DNA from: Macrococcoides equi
GTDB lineage: Bacteria > Bacillota > Bacilli > Staphylococcales > Staphylococcaceae
Direction: 5' to 3' (one strand)
NCBI RefSeq assembly: GCF_047425865.1
Contig: NZ_CP179735.1
DNA length: 64,000 bases
Shown piece by piece: positions 50,956-59,892 of the stretch. Position 1 is the first letter of the stretch. The number at the start of each line of letters is the position of its first letter. Both the position numbers and the translations under genes were made by a program. The notes under the pieces are model-generated. The model was not told where the DNA came from, did not search any database, and saw only the letters and a list, made by a program, of their open reading frames with translations.

Positions 50956-52545
50956 TTATCCTCTGAAGATAAATCCGCCTTTTTCTTCAATTTCAGCTGA
51001 TTTCTCACCGAATTTTTTGAAGTTTTCCTGGAAGCGTAATGCTAGATCTTTTGCCTTTTCATCATAAGCATCTTGAGATACCCATGCGTTACGTGGCATT
51101 AAGATATCTTTAGGTACCCCTGATACTGAATGTGGAACATATAATCCAAAGATTGGATCTTGAGTAAATTCAGAGTTTTTAATTTCTCCACTAATTGCAC
51201 GACGGATCATTGAGCGTGTATGCGTTAAGCTCATACGGCTACCTACACCATATTCTCCACCTGTCCATCCAGTGTTTACTAAGTAAACGTCAGAACCGTG
51301 TTTGTCGATTAAATCACCTAACATATTAGCATAAACTGTTGCATGTAATGGTAAGAATGGTGAACCGAAACATGTTGAGAATACTGGCTGTGGGCTAGTA
51401 ACACCGCGTTCTGTACCAGCTAATTTTGATGTAAATCCGCTTAAGAAGTGATACATCGCTTGTTCTTTAGTTAATTTAGAGATTGGAGGTAATACTCCGA
51501 ATGCATCTGCTGTTAAGAAGATGATTGTTTTAGCATGTCCTGCAATTGAAGGTAATACGATATTATCGATATTTTCAATTGGATATGCAGCACGTGTATT
51601 TTCTGTTAATGATTTATCTTCGTAGTCTGGGAATCCTCTTTCATCAACTTTAACATTCTCTAAGATTGCGCCATATCGGATAGCATCATAGATTTGTGGT
51701 TCTTTTTCACGTGACAGATCAATCGTTTTAGCGTAACATCCACCTTCAATATTGAATACTCCGTTGTCATTCCAGCCATGCTCATCGTCACCGATTAATT
51801 TACGGTGAGGGTCAGCTGATAAAGTCGTTTTACCTGTACCAGATAAACCGAAGAATAATGCTACGTCTTTATTCTCTCCAACGTTTGCTGAACAGTGCAT
51901 ACTCATAACACCTTGAGTCGGTAATAAATAGTTCATTACACCGAAGATACCTTTTTTCATTTCTCCAGCGTATTCAGTTCCACCGATTAAGATGATTTTA
52001 TGTTTGAAACTTGTAATAATGAAAGTCTCAGATTTAGTGCCATCGATTTTAGGATCTGCTTTGAAGTGTGGTGCAGAAATGATTGTGAAATCTGGATCGA
52101 TTAAAATGCCTTCATTATATGTTTCAGGACGAATGAACATTGTACGCGCAAATAAATTGTGCCATGCAAGTTCATTGATTACACGTAATTTTAATTGTGT
52201 TGCAGGATCTGCTCCAGCATAACCATTAAATTCATAAACTTTTTGTTTCGTACCTAAGTAGTCAAGGACACGATCTAATAATTTTAAGAAGATATCTTCA
52301 GAGATAGGTTGGTTGATTGTACCCCAGTCGATTTGCTCTTTAGTCTCTTCTTCTTCAACGATAAATTTATCTTTAGGTGAACGTCCTGTATATTTACCAG
52401 TCTCAGTTCTAACAGCACCTGACTCTGTTAATACACCTTCACGATTCGATAAAATTTCATTAATTAATTGCGTTCTTGATAATTGGTTTAGCACGATATC
52501 GCTCTTTAATAAGTTGTCTAATTTACCAAAGATTTGTTCGGTCAT
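50956..52545 (-). CDS. pckA: Phosphoenolpyruvate carboxykinase (ATP)
   Basis: The 529-residue enzyme turns oxaloacetate and ATP into phosphoenolpyruvate for gluconeogenesis. GLSGTGKTTLSADPHRKLIG is the kinase P-loop with the following metal-binding segment; MHCSANVGE precedes it, and IGDDEHGWND carries another metal ligand region. The RTETGKYTGRSPKDKF N-terminus is typical. It is divergent from metK, and a near-match to a catabolite-repression site lies 35 bases upstream. Confidence 0.96.
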   Translation of the reverse strand: MTEQIFGKLDNLLKSDIVLNQLSRTQLINEILSNREGVLTESGAVRTETGKYTGRSPKDKFIVEEEETKEQIDWGTINQPISEDIFLKLLDRVLDYLGTKQKVYEFNGYAGADPATQLKLRVINELAWHNLFARTMFIRPETYNEGILIDPDFTIISAPHFKADPKIDGTKSETFIITSFKHKIILIGGTEYAGEMKKGIFGVMNYLLPTQGVMSMHCSANVGENKDVALFFGLSGTGKTTLSADPHRKLIGDDEHGWNDNGVFNIEGGCYAKTIDLSREKEPQIYDAIRYGAILENVKVDERGFPDYEDKSLTENTRAAYPIENIDNIVLPSIAGHAKTIIFLTADAFGVLPPISKLTKEQAMYHFLSGFTSKLAGTERGVTSPQPVFSTCFGSPFLPLHATVYANMLGDLIDKHGSDVYLVNTGWTGGEYGVGSRMSLTHTRSMIRRAISGEIKNSEFTQDPIFGLYVPHSVSGVPKDILMPRNAWVSQDAYDEKAKDLALRFQENFKKFGEKSAEIEEKGGFIFRG

Positions 52546-52579
52546 AAGAAAGATCCCCCAAGTTTATATTTTCTGCTGA

Positions 52580-52593
52580 TGTAAGCAGTTTCA
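52580..52593 (-). promoter_or_regulatory. Possible CcpA (cre) site upstream of pckA
   Basis: TGTAAGCAGTTTCA matches 12 of 14 positions of the cre consensus, differing at the two central bases. pckA is glucose-repressed through CcpA in relatives, so this is plausible but weak. Confidence 0.35.
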
Positions 52594-52689
52594 TGAAATA
52601 GTATAACATAAGGTCAGTTACGTGACATTAATTATAAAAAAATAATAATGATAAAAACAATTCAGAAAATTTTTGCTCCTTTAGAAAAG

Positions 52690-52718
52690 TTGACAGCTTA
52701 CAAAAAGTTTAGTATTAT
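52690..52718 (+). promoter_or_regulatory. Promoter of the SAM riboswitch/metK transcript
   Basis: TTGACA (52690) and TATTAT (52713) are separated by 17 bases. The riboswitch begins about 15 bases later. Confidence 0.75.
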
Positions 52719-52732
52719 CTAACTTGCGGATT

Positions 52733-52844
52733 CTCTTATCCAGAGTGGTGGAGGGACATGGACCCTTTGAAGCCCAGCAACCCTTGACAATTTCGTTAAG
52801 TAAGGTGCCAAACCGTTTGCAGACAGATGTCTGAACGATAAGAG
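52733..52844 (+). ncRNA. SAM-I (S-box) riboswitch controlling metK
   Basis: Closing stem CTCTTATC/GATAAGAG encloses the S-box core: AGAGTGGTGGAGGGACATGG, CCCTTTGAAGCCCAGCAACC, then AAGGTGCCAA and a P4 stem with CAGACAGATGTCTG. With a terminator downstream, it should switch metK off when S-adenosylmethionine is plentiful. Confidence 0.95.
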
Positions 52845-52868
52845 TAGAATGGACTAAGTATGTTTATT

Positions 52869-52902
52869 AGCCTTCTCTCTTAAAGGAGAGAGGGCTATTT
52901 TT
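52869..52902 (+). terminator. Riboswitch-controlled terminator before metK
   Basis: The stem AGCCTTCTCTC/GAGAGAGGGCT is followed by ATTTTT. It is the expression platform of the SAM riboswitch. Confidence 0.88.
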
Positions 52903-52950
52903 AATATATAGCTTGGACCGTAAATATATAAATAATAGGAGTGTTTATAA

Positions 52951-54141
52951 ATGACAGATCGTAAATTATTTACATCGGAATCAGTAACAGAAGGACATCC
53001 GGATAAAATCGCAGACCAAATTTCAGATGCGATTTTAGATGCAATTTTAACAGGAGATCCAAAAGCACGTGTAGCGTGTGAAACTTCAGTAACTACAGGA
53101 ATGGCGTTAATCGCTGGTGAGATTACAACTTCAACATATGTTGATATCCCAAAAGTTGTTCGTGATACAGTTAAAGAAATTGGTTATACACGTGCAAAAT
53201 TTGGTTATGACTTCCAGACGATGGCTGTATTAACAGCAATCGATGAACAATCACCTGATATCGCACAAGGGGTTGACCGTGCGTTAGAAGACCGTGGTAA
53301 CTTATCTGATTCAGATATTGAATCTATTGGAGCAGGAGACCAAGGTTTAATGTTTGGATTTGCGTGTAATGAAACAGAAAGTTTAATGCCATTACCGATT
53401 TCATTATCACATGAATTAGCACGTCGATTAACAGAAGTACGTAAAAATGGTACTTTAGACTACTTACGTCCAGATGGTAAAACACAAGTAACAGTTGAAT
53501 ACGATGAAAATAACCAACCTAAACGTATCGATACAATCGTTATTTCAAGTCAACACCATGAAAAAATTGAATTAGAGCAAATTCAAGCGGATATTAAAGA
53601 ACATGTTATTAAACCGGTCGTACCTGCTGATTTAATTGATGAAGAAACGAAATACTTCATTAACCCGACTGGTCGTTTCGTAATTGGTGGACCTCAAGGT
53701 GATGCAGGTCTTACTGGTCGTAAAATTATCGTTGATACTTATGGTGGTTATGCACGTCACGGTGGTGGTGCTTTCAGTGGTAAAGATGCAACGAAAGTAG
53801 ACCGTAGTGGTGCTTACGCTGCACGTTACGTTGCGAAGAATATCGTAGCAGCTGGTCTTGCTGATAAATGTGAAGTACAACTTGCTTATGCAATTGGTGT
53901 TGCTCAACCTGTATCTATCTCAGTTGAAACTTATGGAACATCTGAATACACTGAACAACAATTAGTAGAAGCAGTACGTAAAACATTCGATTTACGTCCA
54001 GCGGGTATCATCCAAATGCTTGATTTACGTCGTCCAATCTATAAACAAACTGCTGCATATGGTCACTTCGGTAGAACAGATATCGACCTGCCATGGGAAG
54101 CAACTGATAAAATTGATGCATTAAAAGCTAACTTAAAATAA
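52951..54141 (+). CDS. metK: S-adenosylmethionine synthetase
   Basis: The 396-residue enzyme makes S-adenosylmethionine from methionine and ATP. The motifs SVTEGHPDKIADQISDAILD, GAGDQGLMFGFACNE and GGGAFSGKDATKVDRS are intact. AATAGGAG lies upstream. It is regulated by the SAM-I riboswitch just before it. The gene is followed by a strong terminator. Confidence 0.97.
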   Translation: MTDRKLFTSESVTEGHPDKIADQISDAILDAILTGDPKARVACETSVTTGMALIAGEITTSTYVDIPKVVRDTVKEIGYTRAKFGYDFQTMAVLTAIDEQSPDIAQGVDRALEDRGNLSDSDIESIGAGDQGLMFGFACNETESLMPLPISLSHELARRLTEVRKNGTLDYLRPDGKTQVTVEYDENNQPKRIDTIVISSQHHEKIELEQIQADIKEHVIKPVVPADLIDEETKYFINPTGRFVIGGPQGDAGLTGRKIIVDTYGGYARHGGGAFSGKDATKVDRSGAYAARYVAKNIVAAGLADKCEVQLAYAIGVAQPVSISVETYGTSEYTEQQLVEAVRKTFDLRPAGIIQMLDLRRPIYKQTAAYGHFGRTDIDLPWEATDKIDALKANLK

Positions 54142-54148
54142 TAAAATG

Positions 54149-54184
54149 ACTGCGACAAGCAATACGTTTGTCGCAGTTTTTTTG
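54149..54184 (+). terminator. Terminator after metK
   Basis: The perfect stem ACTGCGACAA/TTGTCGCAGT is followed by seven T. Confidence 0.93.
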
Positions 54185-54193
54185 TATAAAAAA

Positions 54194-54214
54194 ACCGTCC
54201 CGAATTGGAACGGT
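54194..54214 (-). terminator. Terminator of the TEE-repeat lipoprotein gene
   Basis: The stem ACCGT.CC/GG.ACGGT is followed by TTTTTTT in the minus direction. Confidence 0.75.
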
Positions 54215-54222
54215 ATGTATAA

Positions 54223-54438
54223 TTAAGCCTCTTCTGTTTCTTCTTCAGTAGTCTCTTCTTCAGTAGTCTCTTCTTCAGTAGTTTCTTCTTCAGTAGTTTC
54301 TTCGTCTTTCGTCGCTTCTTCAGTTGTCGCTGCGTCTTCTGTTTTTGCGTCGTCTTTCTTATCCTCTTCGCCACATGCACCTAATAATAATGATGATGCA
54401 AAAGTACCTGCTAATAATAAACGTTTATACATTGCCAT
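54223..54438 (-). CDS. Small lipoprotein with acidic Thr-Glu repeats
   Basis: The ~71-residue lipoprotein has signal MAMYKRLLLAGTFASSLLLG and lipobox LGAC. The mature part is almost wholly acidic, with four tandem copies of a five-residue TTEEE-like unit near the C-terminus. The DNA coding them is a 15-bp tandem repeat prone to slippage, so length may vary between strains. GGAGG lies eight bases upstream of the ATG at 54438. Function unknown; it may be a surface spacer or metal binder. Confidence 0.75.
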   Translation of the reverse strand: MAMYKRLLLAGTFASSLLLGACGEEDKKDDAKTEDAATTEEATKDEETTEEETTEEETTEEETTEEETEEA

Positions 54439-54675
54439 GGTATCATCCTCCGAGAAATTTTTAGGTCCAGAAAGTTTGGACACCTAAATTATTACATATG
54501 AATATTAATTTAGCGTTTATGTTTTATTAATGTTTGTTAAGTAGTGTTCAGATTATTAATCTAATATTAATTTCATTAATAAGAGTAAACTTTCACAAAA
54601 TACTTTTGTATTTTCAATGAAGTTATAAAGAAATTTCATTATAATAAAAGAAATACGTAATGAAAGGTGAATGAT

Positions 54676-55590
54676 ATGTCAGTAACAGAAGGAAATACGT
54701 TGTTATATGTATTAATTGGGTTAGGTGTGCTTGCGTTATTATTCTTTATTCTTTGGTTGCTTGCATTATCAAGCAAGAAAAAGTCGATTGCATTAAAAGA
54801 AGAAGAGTTTCGTAAAGCTCAAAAAATGAGATCTGATGAGTACCATGAGGAAAGTGAAAAAACGCGCTTAACATACAAGAAAGACTTAGCAGAACAAAAA
54901 GAGACATTCCAGAAAGCGATAGAGGAAAAATCATCACATATTGAATCGTTAAAACTATTTTCAAAAGATAAAGGTGAATACTTAACAGACTTAACGTTAA
55001 TTCAATTGAAAGAGCAGTTGATTCGTGATGAACGCATTCGTCCTGAGGATATGCACGTATTAGCAAACATCTACATTCCAGGGAAGCGCGTAAAAAGTAC
55101 TGATAAATTAGATCACGTTGTATTAACACGTACAGGTATTTATTTACTCGATTCTAACTACTGGACAGGTCACATTTACCACGGTGTGAGTGAGATGCAG
55201 TTTGATGGTGAACCGATGCTTGAGTCAGTATTTAATATTTTAGGGTTAGATCCTAAATTAGAACAAACAATTGTATTAGATAAGAATAAAGATGGCAATG
55301 CTGAATTTAGAACGTATAATCATTCTTTAGAAGCATTAAAATTAAAAGCTGAACGTTTAGAAAAAGTATTCGAATTACCATATCCGGTAACACCTATTGC
55401 ATACTACAATGCTGAAGGTGTAGGCAGTGAACACATCACGAACTATTCTAGAGATAACAGTGTAAAGGTAATTGTTGGCGAAGAAGAATTACAGACTTTC
55501 TTTGAGAAATTTGTCTTCCACGGCAGATTCCAGTATACAGTTGAAGACTTAAATCGTATTATGGATAGCATAGATCACTTAAATCCATAA
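54676..55590 (+). CDS. Membrane-anchored NERD-like domain protein
   Basis: The ~304-residue protein has an N-terminal membrane helix (LLYVLIGLGVLALLFFILWL), a long charged coiled coil (about 40-110) and a domain like NERD (nuclease-related) around 120-175. The NERD core reads STDKLDHVVLTRTGIYLLDS, then NYWTGHIYHG. The position of the family's catalytic E-x-K is here D-S-N, so nuclease activity is doubtful. The C-terminal part (180-304) is not recognised. The ATG at 54676 has AAAGGTG six bases upstream. Confidence 0.7.
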   Translation: MSVTEGNTLLYVLIGLGVLALLFFILWLLALSSKKKSIALKEEEFRKAQKMRSDEYHEESEKTRLTYKKDLAEQKETFQKAIEEKSSHIESLKLFSKDKGEYLTDLTLIQLKEQLIRDERIRPEDMHVLANIYIPGKRVKSTDKLDHVVLTRTGIYLLDSNYWTGHIYHGVSEMQFDGEPMLESVFNILGLDPKLEQTIVLDKNKDGNAEFRTYNHSLEALKLKAERLEKVFELPYPVTPIAYYNAEGVGSEHITNYSRDNSVKVIVGEEELQTFFEKFVFHGRFQYTVEDLNRIMDSIDHLNP

Positions 55591-55595
55591 AAAAT

Positions 55596-55629
55596 AATCC
55601 CCTCAAATGATTTTTCATTTGAGGGGATT
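55596..55629. terminator. Bidirectional terminator
   Basis: A perfect 15-bp stem AATCCCCTCAAATGA/TCATTTGAGGGGATT lies between convergent genes. Confidence 0.92.
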
Positions 55630-55637
55630 TCATTTTG

Positions 55638-57743
55638 TTATGCTGATTTACGTTTAACTAAATATAATCCTAAACCTAACAATCCAATCGTAGCAGCACC
55701 TGTGCCGGCAGCTTCGCCTGTAATCGGTAATTGTTCTACCGCTTCAGTGATTGCTGGTTTATCTGATGATGCAGGAATTTGATTCGATTGAATCGTTGTA
55801 TTCAATTTTGTTTCGTTAGTCATCGCAACTTTTTCAAATGGAATTACTTTATCATCTTCCGGTGTTTTTTCCTCAGTTACAACAGGATCTTCTGTCGTAT
55901 CTTCTTTGATGATATTTCCTTCATTGCCTTCTTCATCAGTTGCTACATCAATTTGAGGTTTGTTGTCTTCAGTCGTTGGTTCTTCAGTAGAAACATTTAC
56001 ATCACTTGCACTACCTGACAGAATACGTTCAAGTGCGTCTGTTGTATACGCTGACATATCGGCTGCTTTAAAGTAAGCTCTTACTACAGCATCTAATGAT
56101 GGCCCTTCTTCACGAGGTCCGCCAAGCATCGTAAAACCGTCACCGCCAACAGCTAAGAAGTCGTTTGTTACAACTTTATATGTTTTCGTGTTATTTAATG
56201 GTTCAAATTTATTCGTCTTTTTATTAAGAACTTCTATTGCATATACACGTTCTCCTGCAGGTTTCGTTAAATCATAATGTACTTTGATTGATTTAGAGAT
56301 ATGCAGGAATGCACCATTTGCATCTAATGCAGTTTTTCCGTCTTTTTCTACAGTCGGAGCGCTTAATGCATGTTCAAACATTGCTTTAACGTCTGAGCCT
56401 TTTACATCGATTTGCGTGATGGTATTACCAAAAGGTAACACTTTGATGATATCTCCAATCGTCACATCTTTATTTCCGTCAATTGAAGCTCTGATACCTC
56501 CACCGTTTGTCACAGCAAAGTCTCCTGTAGTTTCAAATCCTGTCTTACTATAAGCTTCCATTGCATCGGCAATTGCATTTCCTAGATTTGTTTCTCTCGT
56601 ACGTACATCGTTACGTTCTCCTTGTAATGCAACTGGGTTATGGAATACAACTTCTGAAGTCGCTTTACCGAAATTTGATTTTGCAGTTTCAACGATAGCT
56701 TTTACTGCATCATCCTGAGCGACTTCTTTTGTATCGGCTTCCTGTATTAATGAAGCTTTTAAATTTGTCGTGACTTTATTTTGAAGATCGAATGTTACTT
56801 TACCGATATTTGCTAAAGCAGTTCCTGTTTGAGCAAGAATTGCTGTATTTTTTAATTCACCATTTTCAATGACTGAGTGAGAATGGCCATCTAATACAAT
56901 AATCGCGTTATTCATAAAATCTTTATTTGTCGCTAAGCTTGTCATTAAATTATCTCCACGCCAAGCTTGTTTTGTCGTACTGTCGATACCTAGGTGACTT
57001 AAAATAATAAATGCATCAACTTTACCTTGTAACTTTTTCATTTCTGCTGTTACAGATTTTACAGGATCTAAGAATGTTACACCGATAATGTTGTTCGGAT
57101 GTGTCTTTGTAGCTGTTTCAGGTGTTGTCACACCAATGACTCCAAATTTCTTTCCGTTCTTTTCGATAATTGTTGATGGTGTGAAAACACTTTTACCGTC
57201 TTTATAGACGTTTGAACTGATGATTGGGAAGTTTAATAATTTTTTGTAGTTCATCGCAGTATCAAAGCCGAAATCAAATTCGTGATTTCCGACAGTCATA
57301 GCGTCATAACCGACTGCATTCATTGCTTTAGCCATATCTGCACCTTTTGAGAAGTTAGATAATGGTAATCCCTGGAATGCGTCTCCTGAATCAAACATGA
57401 AAGTAGGATGTTCTTTAGCTTTAATTGTTTTTACTTTCGCCATGCCGATAACACGACCATCTTCAGCATCTAAACGACCATGCATGTCGTTGGTATGTAA
57501 GATTTTAATAGTGTTTGGATTTTCTGTAGTAGGTTGCTCTGTTGTTACTGCTTCTGTTGTAGGTGTTTCAGTTGTCACCGCTTCCGTTGTAGGTGTTTCA
57601 GTTGTCGGAGCTTCTGTCGTCACTTCTGTCGTTGGAGCTTCAGTTGTTGGTGCTTCCGTAGATGCTGCTAATGCATACGGACTTTGGAATAGCATTGAAA
57701 TGATTAAAGTAAGTAATAAAGCAATGGTCGTGAAACGTTTCAC
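55638..57743 (-). CDS. LPxTG-anchored 5'-nucleotidase (AdsA-like)
   Basis: The ~701-residue wall-anchored protein has a signal peptide ending YALAA, then a stalk of PTTEA-type repeats (about 28-75). A calcineurin-like 5'-nucleotidase domain follows (IKILHTNDMHGRLDAEDGR, FDSGDAFQG, VGNHEFDFG, DGHSHSVIENG). The nucleotide-binding domain contains VTNGGGIRASID and a late FLAVGGDGFTML. The acidic C-terminal stalk ends at sortase signal QLPITGEA, membrane helix and KRKSA. In S. aureus AdsA makes adenosine from AMP and dampens host immunity. The start is GTG at 57743 behind GGAGGG. Confidence 0.9.
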   Translation of the reverse strand: MKRFTTIALLLTLIISMLFQSPYALAASTEAPTTEAPTTEVTTEAPTTETPTTEAVTTETPTTEAVTTEQPTTENPNTIKILHTNDMHGRLDAEDGRVIGMAKVKTIKAKEHPTFMFDSGDAFQGLPLSNFSKGADMAKAMNAVGYDAMTVGNHEFDFGFDTAMNYKKLLNFPIISSNVYKDGKSVFTPSTIIEKNGKKFGVIGVTTPETATKTHPNNIIGVTFLDPVKSVTAEMKKLQGKVDAFIILSHLGIDSTTKQAWRGDNLMTSLATNKDFMNNAIIVLDGHSHSVIENGELKNTAILAQTGTALANIGKVTFDLQNKVTTNLKASLIQEADTKEVAQDDAVKAIVETAKSNFGKATSEVVFHNPVALQGERNDVRTRETNLGNAIADAMEAYSKTGFETTGDFAVTNGGGIRASIDGNKDVTIGDIIKVLPFGNTITQIDVKGSDVKAMFEHALSAPTVEKDGKTALDANGAFLHISKSIKVHYDLTKPAGERVYAIEVLNKKTNKFEPLNNTKTYKVVTNDFLAVGGDGFTMLGGPREEGPSLDAVVRAYFKAADMSAYTTDALERILSGSASDVNVSTEEPTTEDNKPQIDVATDEEGNEGNIIKEDTTEDPVVTEEKTPEDDKVIPFEKVAMTNETKLNTTIQSNQIPASSDKPAITEAVEQLPITGEAAGTGAATIGLLGLGLYLVKRKSA

Positions 57744-57845
57744 TGTTTTCCCTCCAGATATTTTATTGTGTACAGTAATATAATAATGCAAAAATCATAC
57801 ATTCTCACATTTTAATAAAAAAATTACGCTAAATTTACATAAATC

Positions 57846-58166
57846 TTATTTTTGAAACGTAAAAGCAATGATAAAGAGCAGAGGACCAGCAATATAAGTC
57901 ATTAGGAGATAACTTAATCCAAGTAACTTGTGACGATAAAATAATTGCACAACCTCTACATTGAAAGTTGAATAGGTCGTAAAGGCACCTAAAAAACCAG
58001 TACCGAATAGCAGCATAGGAATATCGTATCTAGCGACCAGTCCAAGCAGGAAAGAACCTAATAAATTGATAATGAGTGTGCCATACGGAAATGACTGGTT
58101 CAGACGCCCGCTTATAAAATATCTCAGCATCGCACCGAACGGGGCACCGAGTGCAACCAATAACAT
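57846..58166 (-). CDS. crcB: Fluoride channel subunit (FluC/CrcB), second of pair
   Basis: The 106-residue protein has four membrane helices with the family motifs GAPFGAMLRYFISG, GTLIINLLGSFLLG and GFLGAFTTYSTFNVE. FluC proteins export fluoride as dual-topology dimers. The first base of its start codon is also the last base of the preceding crcB stop, so the two unlike subunits probably form a heterodimer with fixed opposite topologies. Confidence 0.92.
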   Translation of the reverse strand: MLLVALGAPFGAMLRYFISGRLNQSFPYGTLIINLLGSFLLGLVARYDIPMLLFGTGFLGAFTTYSTFNVEVVQLFYRHKLLGLSYLLMTYIAGPLLFIIAFTFQK

Positions 58167-58513
58167 TACTTTTCACCCCATTTCATACCAGCTGCAGCAC
58201 ACGAAAGTCCACCAAGTATAGTAATACTCATATAAATGATGAGCATTGTATATTGATGCGCCAGATAGAGGTCAGCTGCATCTTTACTTAATGCCGAAAA
58301 GGTTGTGAAACTACCGAGGAATCCAGTCGTGATGCCTGTCTTAATATGATAAGAAATATTCATGCGTTTAAAATATGTCGTACAAAAACCGAGCGTGAAT
58401 GCGCCAATTAAATTGACACACAGGGTATAAAGCGGAGCGTGCAGGATTAAACTGAAGGCATATCTGCTACATGCGCCCAGGATACTCATTACTGCAATCC
58501 ATAAATAAATCAT
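58166..58513 (-). CDS. crcB: Fluoride channel subunit (FluC/CrcB), first of pair
   Basis: The ~115-residue FluC paralogue has LGACSRYAFSLIL, VNLIGAFTLGF and GFLGSFTTFSALSKD, and four membrane helices. Start 58513 has GGAGG upstream. A rho-independent hairpin ends only a few bases before that ribosome site. No fluoride riboswitch could be recognised upstream. Expression may rely on read-through from the gene before it. Confidence 0.9.
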   Translation of the reverse strand: MIYLWIAVMSILGACSRYAFSLILHAPLYTLCVNLIGAFTLGFCTTYFKRMNISYHIKTGITTGFLGSFTTFSALSKDAADLYLAHQYTMLIIYMSITILGGLSCAAAGMKWGEK

Positions 58514-58531
58514 AAATTCCTCCAAAATAAA

Positions 58532-58553
58532 AAGGATTGACGGATCAATCCTT
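58532..58553 (-). terminator. Terminator/attenuator between the small membrane gene and crcB
   Basis: A perfect stem AAGGATTGA/TCAATCCTT is followed on the minus strand by TTTTATTTT and then at once by the crcB ribosome site. Confidence 0.8.
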
Positions 58554-58851
58554 AAAGAATACCAAATCTAAATAATATACTGATCAGTTGTAAAACAATG
58601 ATTGCTAAAATAATATACGGCCATACTTTTGCTAATTTATACAGGCCGGTAGAAATTTCATGAGGTTGTTTTAAAGCTTTATCAATTAAGACGATACTGA
58701 TGATAAGCAGAATGCAGCTTAATAGACCTGTAAACAATATAATAGAAGTAATTGATCCAAATAATATTGAAAGTATCGGATTATAACCATTACAGAATAT
58801 ACTTAAAACAGCAAAGAATATTGAGAAGTAAACATATTTATTCGCTTTCAT
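58552..58851 (-). CDS. Small three-helix membrane protein, unknown
   Basis: This ~99-residue protein has three hydrophobic segments (about 7-27, 30-52, 76-96). I do not recognise a family. ATGGAGG lies upstream of the ATG at 58851. It precedes the crcB pair in the same direction, with a hairpin between them. Confidence 0.65.
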   Translation of the reverse strand: MKANKYVYFSIFFAVLSIFCNGYNPILSILFGSITSIILFTGLLSCILLIISIVLIDKALKQPHEISTGLYKLAKVWPYIILAIIVLQLISILFRFGIL

Positions 58852-59034
58852 GATGTTCCTCCATTCATTAATCAATTTATTTTACCATATCATTGGGATT
58901 TAATTGAATAACTTTCTAAAAAAGTTCAAAATCTGAGTCAATTTCACTTTAAAGGTGCTCTATCATTAGCAAAAGCAGCAGTTATATGATTATAATAAGA
59001 TGAAATACTCACATTAAATCTGGAGGAATAAATA

Positions 59035-59745
59035 ATGAAAAATTTAAATGTACAAGTATTTGCAGATGGTGCAGATATCGAGCAGATGAAAACAGCTTAT
59101 GCTAACCAAACAGTTGACGGATTTACTACAAATCCTTCATTAATGGCAAAAGCAGGTGTAGCAGATTACAAAGCATTCGCTGAAGCAGCAGTTAAAGCAA
59201 TTCCGGATGCATCGATTTCATTTGAAGTATTTGGTGATGATATGGATACGATGGAAAAAGAAGCGGCAATTATCCAGTCATTCGGTGAAAATGTATTTGT
59301 TAAAATTCCGGTAGTTAATACTAAAGGTGAATCGATGATTCCTTTAATCAAGAAACTATCAGAACAAGATATTAAATTAAATGTTACTGCTGTCTATACG
59401 ATTGAACAAGTGACTGAAATCGTTAAAGCAATCAAACCAGGTGTAGAAACTTATGTGTCAGTATTTGCAGGTCGTATTGCGGATACAGGTGTTGACCCAA
59501 TGCCATTGATGCGTGCAGCTGTTAAAGTATGTCACGAAAAAGAAGGCGTGAAATTATTATGGGCATCTTGCCGTGAGTTATATAATGTTATTCAAGCTGA
59601 TGAAATCGGCTGCGATATTATTACATGTCCTGGTGATGTGGTGAAGAAGATTCCAAACATCGGACGAGACATCGATGAATTATCAGTCGATACCGTAAAA
59701 GGATTTGCAAAAGATATCCAGTCAAGTGGATTAGGAATTCTATAA
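59035..59745 (+). CDS. tal: Transaldolase
   Basis: The 236-residue class I aldolase is of the small transaldolase/fructose-6-phosphate aldolase type. It has VDGFTTNPSLMAKAG, the Schiff-base lysine in NVFVKIPVV, LNVTAVYTIEQV, and SVFAGRIADTGVDPMPLM. It transfers dihydroxyacetone units in the pentose phosphate pathway. GGAGG lies upstream. It is a single gene ending at a terminator. Confidence 0.9.
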   Translation: MKNLNVQVFADGADIEQMKTAYANQTVDGFTTNPSLMAKAGVADYKAFAEAAVKAIPDASISFEVFGDDMDTMEKEAAIIQSFGENVFVKIPVVNTKGESMIPLIKKLSEQDIKLNVTAVYTIEQVTEIVKAIKPGVETYVSVFAGRIADTGVDPMPLMRAAVKVCHEKEGVKLLWASCRELYNVIQADEIGCDIITCPGDVVKKIPNIGRDIDELSVDTVKGFAKDIQSSGLGIL

Positions 59746-59753
59746 ATATAACT

Positions 59754-59785
59754 AAAACCAATGTACATGAATGGGCATTGGTTTT
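59754..59785 (+). terminator. Terminator after tal
   Basis: The perfect stem AAAACCAATG/CATTGGTTTT is followed by more T. Confidence 0.9.
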
Positions 59786-59892
59786 TTTATGCCATCATTA
59801 TTTAAAAAAATTAAAAAATATATTTAAATAATATTTAAAATTATCTGATTATTATGATACTATTAATATGTAAAAAAGAAAGGGGTTACAAG

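Noticed and set aside
57397..57783. 128-residue plus-strand ORF opposite the 5'-nucleotidase
   Set aside because: It is the antisense of the PTTEA repeat stalk and signal peptide and has no ribosome site.
58850..59034. Fluoride riboswitch near the crcB genes
   Set aside because: No sequence resembling the conserved crcB motif could be recognised upstream of the small membrane gene or the crcB pair.
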